A DNA stretch of 64,000 bases from Rhynchonema sp. JSB1_4 (taxonomy: Eukaryota; Nematoda; Chromadorea; Monhysterida; Xyalidae). Each line of letters opens with the position of its first letter. Position 1 is the first letter of the stretch. The notes under the pieces were generated by a model. The model saw nothing but the letters and a program-made list of their open reading frames with translations. It did no database searches and had not been told where the DNA came from. This document shows positions 20,549 to 32,287 of this stretch, piece by piece. Made by a program: the position numbers and the translations under genes. The stretch is from the NCBI GenBank assembly GCA_030248065.1, contig JASAMV010007287.1:1-64000 (forward strand). The letters run 5' to 3'.

Positions 20549-20819
20549 TACCTACTCACTATCCAAAAGACATGACCATCTCTTTGGTCGTGTTCAGGTC
20601 AACGATAGGACCATATTTGGTCGTCCAAACTTTTTGGTTCTTGTCGACTGCAGCTGGCTAACTGATTAAATATAAACATTTTATGAACAAATAATAGTGA
20701 TATTACCCAAAAAAATGTCCAAAGTTTAAGACCATATTTTGGTCAGACCATATTTTGGTCACGTGACTCAGTAACCTCTTCATATTTGGATGCACTCGCT
20801 CACGTCCGTAAGTCGGTCG

Positions 20820-21218
20820 TTAGTCCCGTTCCGGTGTGAAAAGAGCATCCATGGCACGCTTTCGCTCTTCCTGTGTGAGTGTGACCTTTGAGGGCGATGT
20901 TTGCACGTTGGCTGGTAAGAGCCAATCCGAATACTCGTCACCAATACCCCCATTGACAAAAGTGTAATAATCGGGGTCTTGGAATGAGACTTGGAGGCGA
21001 ATTTTTGGACTCGGGCCGTATTCGGCCATTCCTCCAATCTCACAATAGGACATGGTGGGGTGTTCGGGTAGTGTTGTCCTAGCGGGACAGAAATCGATCA
21101 CCCTACGTTTTGCTATGCCCTGCGTGGGGATGATCGTGATTCTACAGTACAGGTACTCCATAATTGGGAGTCCGGCTTTACGTTCGATTTCTCGCCATTT
21201 GTTGATTGGCGTTCGCAT
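20820..21218 (-). CDS. Unrecognised ORF inside the LTR-like element
   Basis: 132 codons from the first ATG, with the frame open upstream to about 21280. The protein is mixed and protein-like: KWREIERKAG near the start, YLYCRITIIP, a Pro/Tyr-rich middle and a charged C-terminus (LTQEERKRAMDALF). No known domain was recognised. It could be a gag-like relic or a captured host exon, and it lies near the 5' end if the element runs on the minus strand. Confidence 0.35.
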   Translation of the reverse strand: MRTPINKWREIERKAGLPIMEYLYCRITIIPTQGIAKRRVIDFCPARTTLPEHPTMSYCEIGGMAEYGPSPKIRLQVSFQDPDYYTFVNGGIGDEYSDWLLPANVQTSPSKVTLTQEERKRAMDALFTPERD

Positions 21219-22520
21219 TTGTATATGGACCGTTATTCGGTCTGTGCTACGTGGACCGTTGTGTGACTCCTCGGTCTATTTCACACCCGTTATTAACATA
21301 GTGCGCATATAGTTGTTAGGTGTGCTGTATGGTGTACATGGTTACTATATGTATATGTTGGTCCTACATGTCTGAATGTATGTATACTTGGGGTTACGGT
21401 AAGGTAACATATACAGCCGTACCTAACGTACAGAGGGTACGATCCATGTCAATATAATATTCATTAACGGTACACTTAAGAGTGATCCGATTATACAATT
21501 AAAACTACAGAAATCACCAGCACGCTCATACCCAACTGACTTGAGCGGCCTGTCGGGATCGCTAGCATAAAATACAACGTAGACAAAACATAATAATAGT
21601 GAATCATGGATAAGGTTGACGTCATGGCATAATTCTGAAGTGTGTTACGAAAGGTACTATGACAGTATAAGCATATGACACATTGCTGAAAATAACCATA
21701 GATGGAGGCTTATCCGGAAGATTTTTGGAATAGGCCCCCACTGGGGAGTTATTCGGGGGGGGGGGGGTTTATTTGGCACTCTCCGGTACCAACCTTACCA
21801 TTCTTAGATCAAATGTCAACTTGTATCGGGATCAGGATCTCTTTGAAGTTATTTTCTGCCCCTTTTTGTCCCTCATCCTTGATCTCGTTTAATGCAAGAT
21901 ATGGTAACATGCGGCATCGCGCATAATAAGCTTGCATTCAAACCATAATTTTTTTGATCATAATTGTGATTGACATTCATATCTCACTTTTATGGGAAAA
22001 CGTAACCAATTCAGTGGTGGTAACAATTGGGGTTTGTTCCCAGTGGGGCGACAGCAGCTTGTGGTTCCTCGAGAGCAGCGGGAACTGCGTGAGACGACGG
22101 TCGCCCGCCACCGCCACAAGCGTTTGTTGGCACCGATAGCGTGTGTTCCTAGTAAGCGGCGCAGATGAAGCGCTGTTGTGGAATTCAAACGTCTAAAATG
22201 ACCGCCTTCCCCTTGCTTGAGGGCAATAGTCATATAGGACAAGTGTGTATTTGCAACTAACGTGATTGCCAATACCTAAGGAATTCTCATCTCGAAATAT
22301 TTTTGACCGATATTTATAAAATGGGGCAATACACAACTGGAGTCAATGGCATTGTTCAATGATTATCAATAACACTCAATATACGCATAAAATAGCGTAT
22401 TTTAGCAAAAACTACGCATCAACCTGCATAAATTGTGAGAAAAGCGCTACGGTGCTGCTTCAGTTGAATACTTTTACAACTCACCAGCGGCGCTGCAGAT
22501 AAGCACGGCACGGTCGCCGC

Positions 22521-22612
22521 CAGGGTTGGGCAAAAAAACGTTTTGTTTTTCAAAAATTCGTTTTTTAAACAAAAAACGTTTTTTTAAAAAACGTTTTTCT
22601 TAAAAACGCCCA
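22521..22612. mobile_element. Fragment of CAGGGTTGGG hAT-like family
   Basis: Begins CAGGGTTGGGCAAAAAAACG and continues as AAAAACGTTTTTT words before ending near ACGCCCA. It resembles the left end of the intact element at 23885, but no right terminus is found. Confidence 0.4.
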
Positions 22613-23317
22613 GATGACCGAAACAAGTTGGAAAACGCTCATGACTACAGTAACCCCGAGCCATTTTTGGTTGCGTGAAGTTAAAGCCTCAATGCTGCAT
22701 CAATACATGCAGCATTCGCCCAGAGTTGCAGCTGGGACTGTAAGATCCGTCCAACAAAACTTCTTTCGCTTTCGACAGCAGACCTTGACTTCTCTAAAAG
22801 AAGGTTTACATTTCGGTTCGAATCGACAAGCAAAACCAAGTGAGCTTACCTTTGGTACTTTCGGGTTAAGAGAAATATAATTATGTGCAGAAATCGCTTT
22901 ACCGGCACTAAATTACGTGAACACGAAGAGGTGACAAAACAACAAACTGTGCTGCATCGATGCAAATGCAAATAATCTGGCACTTTAGTTTGTTGTCCTG
23001 TTCCTGGAGCGTTCACAAAAAACCGCGCGTTCCCAGATTGAATCTGATATAAGATCTGATTTTGGGGGCCTGGGAACAACAACGACACCGATTGAAAACA
23101 AAATTGCACAAAAGCTGAGCAATGCTTAGCCAGCTATACACATGAGCCTATCAAAGCCGACCTGGCATGTAATATAGTGTAGGTATTGCAGTCGGACGAA
23201 ACATGTGGCACAGAGTATATACTCTTGAAACGCTGAATTTCAAAATTGCTGATTATCGTCCATAGTCCAACAGTCATCACGCACTGTTTCAAACGAGCTT
23301 CTCGCCTGTGTGGCGTA

Positions 23318-23424
23318 CACTCATGGTGTCCGTATCTGCTCACCAGCTTGGGCTTTGTGTCGGGTTACGCGGCGTAACCCGACACAAAGCCCAAGCTGGT
23401 GAGCAGATACGGACACCATGAGTG
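23318..23424. repeat. 107-bp near-perfect palindrome
   Basis: About 52 bases from CACTCATGGTGTCCGTATC are followed, with almost no spacer (GTTACGC GGCGTAAC), by their reverse complement ending GGACACCATGAGTG. It would extrude as a long hairpin. It may be a foldback MITE, but no duplication was found at its edges. Confidence 0.85.
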
Positions 23425-23884
23425 AACAGTTACACTGTCACAGTGTGTAACAGAGCTTATTGTGCGTGGAATGCACATGTGTTTTTGTTACATTTCTTTG
23501 AACGCTGACGCTATCCGGTACTGTGTGTTTTATGACGTGTATGGAAAATGGTGCTTTTCAATCCAACATTCTGGCTTGATGTTGTTTTTATTGTAAAGCC
23601 TTTTATGCGATGGTCGATAAATGCAACCTTCGTGGTGCCAGAGCTTTGCTCTTATTTGAATTTGAGTTTAACTTTCTTGCAACAATATACATGAGGCGCA
23701 TTTTTAATTCTATTTGTACGACATTTAACCAAGCACAGCACACAGAATGTCTGCACGAACAAAATCAGACAGAACCAGGGCTAAGCGCCTTTCTACAAAT
23801 TTCTGACAAGTGACGCGGACAATTATCATGTGCATCATGTTTTAGATATGGATGCACCATGCACATGCCGTTGCCAGGCTGGTG

Positions 23885-24660
23885 CAGGGTTGGGTTAAAA
23901 AAAGTAAAAATTTTTTTTGTAAAAAAAATTTTTTTTAAAAAAGTTCGCCACTTTTTCGGTTTTTAAAAATTAGAAAAGTAAGTTCACTTTTTTTATTATT
24001 TCACGACCTTTTTTATTATTTTCCCCCTTTTTTTGGTGAAAATGCATGTTTTTATGCACGTTTCTGCTTGTTTTTTCTCAAAAAATCGCCTGCGGCGCTT
24101 GTATTTCGCATCGGTACAATGTCATTACAACGTTAGACAGTCCGCGGCTGTACTAAACAACCTAAGCAGCCGTCATTATGTGCGCATTCAGTTATTCCAG
24201 GAAGTCAAATCTGCTTGAAGTCCAAAATTATCGGGTCACCAAAATGTTCCAACACCGCGGGTCATGCAGCTGTTTTCATGTAACTTTGCTTTAAAAATGT
24301 GCCAATCATTTACCTTGCCCGTGACTTCACCTTCCCTTCACTTTTTATACTACAATCTACAGATGTTGGTACATATGGTGGACAGGCTATCCCCAACGCG
24401 AATTATCACGTTATCTGGCTCATTGTAAAAAATATAACCTCGCTACTGCCCGTTTGTGAACACAACTGGTCGGTGTCAACTATTCCTATATTCTCAAGTG
24501 CAATCAAATATACTTACAAAAATTTGCGACAATTTTTCACGTTGAGAACCGAAAATTTTGCGGTCCAGAATAAAAAAAAGTAAATCTTAAAAAAAATTTT
24601 TACAAATTCAAAAAAGTTAAAAAAAGTTCGATAATAAAAAATTTTTTTAATCCAACCCTG
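23885..24660. mobile_element. hAT-like element, word AAAAAAGTT/AAATTTTTTT
   Basis: The ends are CAGGGTTGGGTTAAAAAAAG and TTTTTAATCCAACCCTG. Perfect 8-bp duplication GGCTGGTG (23877-23884 and 24661-24668). A-rich words occupy both sub-ends, and the central palindrome TCGCCTGCGGCGCTTG lies near 24085. Non-autonomous. Confidence 0.85.
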
Positions 24661-24668
24661 GGCTGGTG

Positions 24669-25907
24669 TTGGGGTTTACGGTAATGGCCAGTTGCTTGTA
24701 ATGTGTTGACTTGTTTCAGTTCAGGCTCATAATGAACGATATGCGTTTATCCAAATTCTGGCATTCCCTGGTTCGAGAGAGTTTCAGTTTCAGGCTCAGG
24801 AGAACATTGCTTAGCGAGCACGCCGGTTTGATCAATTAGGAAAGCAGGCGTCTTACCCTTTGTGATCACTAATGGGATTGAATCACAATGCAGACACAGA
24901 ACTACAATGGACGTCGAACCTGGGTGGATGGCGGAAGCAATTTTTTAAAGCTCAGTCACCAGGATTCCCCCCAAACCAAGCCGCATTGGCACATCAGTGA
25001 ACGCATCAATGGGCACAGTCGGTTCCAGTAACTCAACTCATCCAATCGCTTCAGACATCGGCATCACCACTGTTGCATCAACACTGCCATTCACCAGTTC
25101 GGCTGGTGCCTCTGCGTTGGACTGATTCGCTGGTGATTGACTCGGTGTGATTGTGACTCACAATAAAAATTATTTATTAGTCTCACCCCAGAAATGATCT
25201 GCGGTGTCAGTGTGATAGACTGGCTTTGTTTCGATAAGTGTACAGCCAATTATTTTGCAATTTGTTAATCATGAACTCTAACACGTTTCAAGAACAACAA
25301 TAGTTGACATCAGTAATCTAAATAAAAGCGAAATGACATACGAAAGCACATATTTATCTATAATTCAACCGCTTTTATTTGTTTGCTCGTATGCTGATGG
25401 TCACATCATTTGAACGCCCCATATTGCTTTGAGACCAGCAAATCGTCTTCTGTTGACGCCATTACTTCGTCAGCCATCACCTGATGTTTCACAAAGTACG
25501 CGTATGAATTTCGATGAGCATAAATAATCTTAGCCACTTCGTGATAACTGCTTGTCATCTGATCAGTTCATAATCACATCACATGATAAAAGACCGCCGA
25601 CTTGATCGTCATCGTCAACTCAAGCTGTCCTGGAGACATGTATATAAACATGGCAGTAGGACATGAGTTGACAATGAGAGTTGACGGTCTGAGTTGACGA
25701 CATGAACACAGTGGTTTTTTTAAAACAATAATTTTTTTGTTAAAAACATTTAAAAAAATTTCTTTCGGTCCTGTGTATCAGGAAGCCATACCAAGACACC
25801 CACGCCGCCTGGGGAAGAGCACAGGTGTGTATCTGACTACGGTTGGTACTTATTGACTGTTGGATAGTGTTGTTCTCGTATCATATCACCAGTGCTTTAT
25901 ACATGTA
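24669..25907. other. No gene seen
   Basis: Intergenic sequence. It holds the second copy of the repeat pair mentioned for 18035 (25195-25315), GTCAACTCA/GAGTTGAC words at 25615-25705 and one TGATGTTTCA 10-mer at 25492. Later exons of the synaptophysin-like gene could lie here, but none was recognised. Confidence 0.35.
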
Positions 25908-26180
25908 TTGGTCGCACAATGACTATATAAGAATTCATCAAATCAATCCTGATTTTCACGTTTGTCACTCTTAACCACTGTGCTATTTGTGATTCTCACA
26001 AAACATTTTCAGCTGAAAATAATCTAGCAGATCAACCACGTTGCCGCAGGTCTGAAACATTCTCTTTACTACATGCTTTGTGCGCGATTACGCAACGCAA
26101 CGTCACTGCCCCGTCACTGTCCCTCTTTACGATTCAGGAAAAAAATTTGACCAATTCTTATCAAGTCATTGTGCGACCAA
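25908..26180. mobile_element. TA-flanked MITE, copy 1
   Basis: The ends are TTGGTCGCACAATGACTATA and AAGTCATTGTGCGACCAA, with TA on each side (25906-25907, 26181-26182). Copy 2 at 63512-63784 is very similar over the whole length. Confidence 0.8.
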
Positions 26181-26364
26181 TAGCATTCAGAACACATAAT
26201 GAAACAAAAATATCCTTGATCTTTGCTTGAGCGCTAATTTTTTTATCGTGTTGGACAGATTTTGGCTAGAATAAATGTTTTTAAATTAAAATCTCTTTTT
26301 TCAAAAATGGGCTTGAATAAAAATTTTTATTGACCTCTGCATGAACATAGGCCCATACATATAC

Positions 26365-28464
26365 CTGATCATATCTCCTCGCCTCGGCCACTTTGATCAT
26401 CTGAATCTTTCGCATCACCAGAAACGCGTTCGCCGCCCAAACCAATGTTTCGATCACGCCCAGAACCTGTAAGTGTACATCCTAGTTTCATTTTAAAAAT
26501 GCTAACGCGAAGTTTCATGACGAAATGTCACTTTCGTTTCAACTGACACAAACAAAATTCAGTCCGTGCCATTGTGACCACTGGTTAGCATCCACGTAAC
26601 ATTCAGCACCATCATTGCACGTCGATAATTGTTCGAGCGCCACCTGCGAATAAAAAATAACAGCGGAATTTTGTTGGCAACAACAGTTTTGGGGCTTATT
26701 CGAGCACCGCCATCTGGTGCATTCGCACTGATGATGACCAGGAACTCCACTCGGCTGCAAAAGCAGTTCGGATGGGTAAACACGATCCACATTGTCCTTT
26801 AAAGCGCACATACCTATACCTACGCCCCGGCATAAACCATGTTTGATTGTTTTGCCCCCAAAAGACTCCAAGACGCGTTAGTCATTCAAAATCCACCTTC
26901 ATTTGTTCGTCACTTGTGTACATCTTCATCGCGATCAACGCGCTCATGAAACCCGATGCGCTCGCTAGCCAATACGCTGAGTATGTGAAGGTCAGCAGCA
27001 GATCCTGAAAGAATGTCAAGCACATAAGATTTCCGTGGATCAATACCCACCACGTAATGCGCTGATTGTAAAATAGTTGACGCAAGGGCTTGCATTCATG
27101 TGGTCGACGCACATCGTCAACGAGCAACCCAACGTCACGTCATTTTTTATTCCTTGCTCGCACTTACATATGTATTTAGGGCTACTCTGGTCTGTCTGTG
27201 GACTTACGTTACAGTGGTCAACTCAAGTGGTCAAATCACTTCGTCAACTCACAATTGTAGAACCGTTCATTCACCCCGAGTGCCATGCATTATTTCAAGC
27301 GCTTATTTGGCGCTGCTGTGAAGTTGACGAAGTGATTTGACCACTTGAGTTGACCACTGTAATATTAGCCTATCGGCGTTGACAATGTGCGTAGACGACC
27401 AAACAACAATTAGCCTGCAGCTCAGTGTTTCCTTGTGCGTTGAGCAGCTCGAAATTAACGCACGAATCTGGTGAACACTGTTGGCAAACGGGTAACAATG
27501 TCTGTAAGCCACTTACGTCAACCACTTTACAATAAGCCAACCACTCACCGGAAACACGTAATAGGTGTCGTGATTATAGCGTTCCCATTGTGTCAAATAC
27601 ATGACAAGCACAAATATACTGTACGCGGTGCTCAATGATATGATCAACAGCAGGAATATGGCCGAAGCGTCGTAGTCCACGTGCATGATATAGTCGATCT
27701 CATTGCGTTCGTGGCACAAATCGGTCACTGTTTGCTCGGATAGTCTGTTTGTGTGAAACATCAACTGGCTGATTGACATATAGATGAACATAGCACAGTG
27801 ATACAGATTTCACAGGCAGCGAACACAGTACTGCTGTGCACCCGGGCTCACCTCAGCGCAAATTAAGCAATACATACATAGCTACCGCGGGACGCGTGGC
27901 CCGCACAATCTGCTGTGAGATCTGTATTTGCAGAGGCAGTCTCAACTTTTAGCATTCCCTGTGCGCATGTGGAGTTTGCCGGTTCCTGTTTGGATGACTT
28001 TGCGGAACACTTTTTACCAACGTGAAATTTTCCATCGCGTGTGGGGACGGGGGTAGCAACAGCTCCTAACGCCAGTCACAATTTGAAATGTACTAAATGG
28101 TTTACTATATCAAGGTTAATTAAGTTACGCGAAAAAGCTCTGTCGCACCTGAACGGAAACTGGACACAGATCTCAACTGGTTTGTGAATTTCGACCCCGG
28201 TCTTGTCACAGTCGATCTTAATCTGTCCACATAATTGAAACGATAGCAAGAACACAAACGTGAGTACGCCCAGGATCTGAAATGATCAATTTTTTGTAAG
28301 AAGACAAATTTCACACACAAAACGTCAGCACGTGGGCTGTGGCTGATGAGCTGATGTTTCACCAAACTGTGCGTGACAAGATCAAATAAATCTCTCACCG
28401 ATTCCAAAACCCTCAGCCACAAATATGGTTCCCGTTTGATTTCCGCGAACGAAATCTGCATCAT
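26365..28464 (-). CDS. Synaptophysin-family (MARVEL) membrane protein
   Basis: Four-pass vesicle membrane protein of the synaptophysin/synaptoporin type. Minus-strand exons: 28464-28399 (starts MMQIS), 28276-28149, 27744-27549, 27004-26897, 26643-26554, 26466-26365. All phases agree and give 230 residues. Family features in order: REPYLWLRVLES leading into TM1, lumenal CGQIKIDCDK ending QFPFR, TM2 after DYDASAIFL with TQWERYN following, TM3 (SAYWLASASGF then a short TSDEQ), a lumenal loop with two cysteines (CNDGAEC), and TM4 (VIETLVWAANAF). The last exon ends CAG|GTATATG, so a C-terminal tail exon is probably missing; read-through would stop after about 20 residues. An acceptor lies 22 nt before the ATG. 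The role in synaptic vesicles is known for the family and inferred here. Confidence 0.85.
27205..27367. mobile_element. MITE in synaptophysin intron 3, GTCAACTCA words
   Basis: The arms ACAGTGGTCAACTCAAGTGG and CCACTTGAGTTGACCACTGT (about 45 bp) end in AATATTAGCC on the right. Relatives are at 43245-43409, 52727-52889 and a half copy at 54121-54174. Confidence 0.7.
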
Positions 28465-28499
28465 TCCTTCACGATATATGGCTGCTCTGAAACTTTTCA

Positions 28500-29399
28500 A
28501 ATATTTTATGTTTTGACCACAAAGGTTGGCACCAAACACGTTGGTACACAACAGCAGTTTGGGCAGGGCGTGCTATAAATATACATTTTGCAAACAGGGT
28601 GTGCTACCCGACGAACAACGAAGAAGTGAAAAAAGTAAAATATTTTACAGTAGTTTGAATACCGCTCAGCATGTGTGTGTATTTTTCATTCCACATCATA
28701 AAAGAAGGTTTAGCACTTTCCTTTTGCATACATAACAAACACCAAACAAACTTTTTTCTCGTCCCGGTCAGCAGCGAGCAGCATGCAAGTTCATTTTGTG
28801 AGTGTCGTTGTAACAGCTCAAAACTGGTCTCGCGTGCACGAAATCACACATGGCTGTGATTGCAAGAGAACTAATAAACATGATTCGAACAAAAGTTATT
28901 GATCGACGGAAATGAAACAAGAACGATACTATGTATAACAGCAGTTACTTTGATAAAGAAAGAGGCTCACGATTATTTTTAAAAAAGTCGAAGAAGTTCA
29001 AGCAGAATTTGAGCTTGAAGCATCGGGGTTATCTCTCCGATTCTGCAACAAAGTGATCCCATGACAGTCACGTGTGCAGTTCTCTTGCACGTGGTAACGC
29101 CGTGGCATACATAGTTCGATGGGGCCTATGGGGACATGGGCCTGTTTCGACAAAGAAATGTCCCATTTAAGGGGGTTTGTTCGGCAAACTTACGTAACGT
29201 AGTTGACGATAGCATCATTGAGTTACTGGAGCACAAAAGTCCTGTATGCGACATTAATATTTCCGATGTCAGGTAACGTCTGACCACTAGTGCAAGTTTG
29301 GGGTTCTCAAGCTGAGTCTGGTCAAAGTGGCGTGAGTTTTTTTAACTGGCGCAATACAAGGAACGATGCATATGTCGCTTATCACTACCGTGCCAGCTC
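28500..29399. other. No gene seen upstream of the synaptophysin gene
   Basis: Low-complexity and unique AT-rich sequence. Any promoter for the minus-strand gene would lie here, but no core element is convincing. Confidence 0.4.
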
Positions 29400-29975
29400 C
29401 GACAAGACCGGGTGTGGAGTTTATGCGGACATGAAAATAAATACAAAACAGGGTGTAAAAGTTACGGGAGTAAAAAATAAATACAAAACCAGGACAAGAA
29501 AGAGCGAGAAGGTGGACGAAATCACGGACGGACAGACACAGGCAACACATGCAATCAAACGAAATACACGCAGAGCCACAACAAAGTGTCGCCGAATACC
29601 GGACAGTGCAGAGTATTTCTAACATTCAGAAATCCGAAATTATTGTGTTATTTCACACAGCAGCAACATCAGTGATCGCTTTGCATCGTTGCTTTAACCT
29701 TCACTGTAGATTGTCCATCTTTGTGTTCGCAGTACATGTTTTTTCGCGCTGGCCAGCCGCTGAGGAGGGCCATCGATCCTTCCCACAGTGTCCTTGCAGG
29801 CCAGCAGTCCAATGTGGTGCCACTCGGGGCTCCGGTTTGAACATCTCTGGTTCCATTGGTTGGGAAATGTTGGTTGACGTCGTTGGCCATAAAAACACGG
29901 CGGCATCGCCGTTGATGGCGAACAACGCGAAGAGGTGACGTCGAGCCCACCGTACCCGTTGTTCAGGATTGGTCA
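29400..29975 (-). mobile_element. Retroposon-like repeat, copy 2
   Basis: Matches 16870-17345: shared GACCGGGTGTGGAGTTTA, two ATAAATACAAAAC blocks, CGGACRGACAGACACAG, and the segment with GTCCAATGTGGTGCCACTC. The minus strand has a coding-like stretch (RVRWARRHL ... RVAPHWTAGLQG) without a recognised domain. Edges are less clear than in copy 1. Confidence 0.55.
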
Positions 29976-30852
29976 CATGTCGCGACGAAAGAAAGAATTC
30001 ATTTACATTTCACAAAATACACAAGTCCGAACTGCACTGCAACTGAACATGCAACGTAAGATCACACAAATTTGTCACAACATCCCTCCCCGCCCCTCAT
30101 ATTGAGACTCAGACAGAACTGAATATGCACGTCTCAAAGGAATATTTCCAAAAGGTTGTGAATATGCATCAATAATCACAAATGTTGTCTACCCAACCAG
30201 TTCAAATGCCTTGAGATACCACAGGCTCTCAACGGATCCAGCTGTGGCACTCCAAACTGTCTTTGGCCTCGGCCCGGTGCACGAAACCCAATCGGCCCAG
30301 TGCCCTCTACCGCAGACAGCATGTCGGCTTGATATCTGATGCACAAGCCCACAGTGCAGAGCAGATTTACATGTAGCTGGTGCACGCCCACGGTGCAGAA
30401 CAGCCAGTTTCGATCATTCCATTTGAACATTCCCAGGTGCGCTTCGTGCGCTCGATTTCTGGTGGGTGACATCGCGGGGTTTCGACTCGACCATCGATTT
30501 CGTTGCAGTTCGTTGCGTTGACATCACTCGACTGTTGTTGGCCGGTTGCAGCATCGAATTGACCATTGAGTTGATGATGAGAGAAAGGCTCCTTGGGGAT
30601 CGGTAGACCAGTGTTGGAGTGTTGTACTGGAGGTGAGACGGCCCTCCAGGAGTTGCAGCCAGTAGACACGATCATTCCTCATGATCCGGATCGTCATCCT
30701 GATCGAACCGAATAGCACCACATTCACGGCCTAGTGCCAGGAAGTCAATCGGGCGCAGCACTTTGAACGATTCGGCATCAGAGTACACGTATGTCAAAGG
30801 TCGAGAATTCATCATTGCTTCGACCTCGAACGAAATCACGGGCGGCCGGGTG
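29976..30852. other. No gene confidently seen
   Basis: GC-richer stretch around 30200-30720 with several open frames, but none shows splice-compatible domain motifs. Possibly decayed coding or repeat sequence. Confidence 0.3.
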
Positions 30853-32287
30853 TTTCATGTCTGCACCGAGCTTACACAGACCGAGCTTGCGATCGAGCTT
30901 ACACCGACCTTTACGCCTAACTGACGTTTACACCATTTTGAACATACCACCTTCTGACTGACCCTGGCCCAGTGTGGATCTGCGAAAGGACACATGCGTG
31001 TCCAGTGATCACCTTGTATGTACATACGAAAAATCAACACTGAATTGAAGAATAGAATAACTTTTAGCCTTGTCCCCACAGTTGTGACGCGCTGACAGAG
31101 TGTCAAGTGCAACCTCCATTTTACATGGGCGCTAGGCGCATGAAAAAGAGGGACCTTCCAAAGAAAGTGCACAAATCATATATGTATAATTGTGTACGCG
31201 TACCGGCGTGCGCATATGTGCGTATAAGTACTACCTTAGTGCTTTTTCTGCAACCGACCACGCAAATATACGACACGTGAAAATTAAAAAACGACAAAAT
31301 AAATTGTTGCCCCCTGCATTTCTTGTGTAAAATTTCGTCACGAAAATAGCGTGTGTTCAATTTCAATGTGCGTCACGCGTGCATGTCAACCTTCCCTATT
31401 TACGTCTTGTGTTGAACTAATTGATCGAAGAAAAAAATTAAAAAAGCTTCATATTTGTTTTAATCGGCTTCAATTATCCATATGTTGCATTGGCAGATCA
31501 ATGCGTTATCACTTGATAGCGAAAATTCAATGAATCAAAAACTGTTCAGTACTTGTTGTTCATGTTTTTAACTGCATAGGGTAGTCATGTGATGTGCATT
31601 ATTGGTCCAGGTGCAATCAATCAGCTTTATGGCTAATTTTTTTCTTTTTCAGTTTTATTACCGCAGTCGGCCGTTTCGCCTGTCAATAAGCACACGTTGC
31701 GATAACGTTCTTACCATAATATATTGCGCACACGTTACCGTAATCCGACGTCAGCATGAGTGTTTGTTTCTAAAGTTTCTGCATCTTTTAATGTTTATCG
31801 TCGGTAATAAATACAATTAAAGAGCCTCAGTACCCTTTCTTCTATAACCTTCACTTCCGTAGTAAGTATCTAATTTCGTTGCCTCATGCATGTTTATGCA
31901 GGGAAACTCCCATTCGAAGTCGAGGCAGGCACCAAGCCACGCAGCTGGCACACACACAGTTTGTGTGACTGAAACATTCGAAACGCAAACGAGCCAGCTG
32001 CGTGGCTTGTTGGCCGTGTGTCGAGCTTGTTGCCTGCCTCGACTTCGAACTGGATGAGGCAGCGAAATTAAAAATTTACTGCAAAAACAAAAAAAACGTT
32101 CAAGCATCAAAACGAACTAACAGACGACTTTTAAGAAATTAAAGAAATTGACTGTGTTTGTACACATGTTGTTCCCCAAAATGCGAGTTGCTGCTTCATG
32201 GGTGGTATGTTCGAAACGGTGTAAACGTCAGTTGGGCGAAAGGTCTGTGTAAGCTTGGTCGGGGTTAAGCTCAGTGCAAACATGAAA
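30853..32287. mobile_element. TIR element with CCGAGCTTACA words
   Basis: About 110 bp at 30853-30960 (GTTTCATGTCTGCACCGAGCT ... CTGACGTTTACACC) is mirrored at 32205-32287 (GGTGTAAACGTCAGTTGGGC ... GCAAACATGAAAC). Words of the CCGAGCTTACAC type repeat in each arm. It may be one 1.4-kb element or two opposed copies. A smaller foldback element is nested at 31867-32071. Confidence 0.5.
31867..32071. mobile_element. Foldback MITE
   Basis: The ends are TAATTTCGTTGCCTCATGCA and GATGAGGCAGCGAAATTA. Inner arms TTCGAAGTCGAGGCAGGCA and TGCCTGCCTCGACTTCGAA enclose a second pair, AAGCCACGCAGCTGGC/GCCAGCTGCGTGGCTT. Probably TA-flanked. Confidence 0.7.

Larger units (their letters stand above)
18565..21664 (-). 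mobile_element. Non-autonomous LTR retrotransposon-like element
   Basis: Two direct repeats of about 350 bp (18565-18920 and 21314-21664), nearly identical apart from a few substitutions and a small indel, start TGTTAGGTG and end ATGACA (TG...CA ends). A 4-bp duplication GTAT flanks the whole (18561-18564 and 21665-21668). Internal sequence is 2.4 kb with no reverse transcriptase, integrase or protease. Minus orientation is favoured because the purine run AAAAGAAGTAAGATAA lies just before the downstream repeat on that strand and the largest ORF (20820-21218) is also minus. A clear primer-binding site was not found. Confidence 0.7.
18459..21793. mobile_element. Element with GCCAAATAAG/CTTATTTGGG words, split by an LTR element
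   Basis: The outer ends are GTGCCGGAGAATGCCAAATA (18459) and TATTTGGCACTCTCCGGTAC (to about 21793). GGCTTATTTTGGGAA and CCCAAATAAGCC words lie inside. The LTR element at 18565-21664 was inserted between the halves. A relative with the same terminal pattern lies at about 37310-37862. Confidence 0.55.

Noticed and set aside
20286..20669. 127-codon ORF and its mirror at 20325-20549
   Set aside because: Created by the TA-flanked foldback MITE, which encodes nearly the same peptide on both strands.
29290..29625. Opposed ORFs of about 110 codons
   Set aside because: Both lie in the retroposon-like repeat, and the matching part of the other copy (16870-17100) does not keep the frames open.
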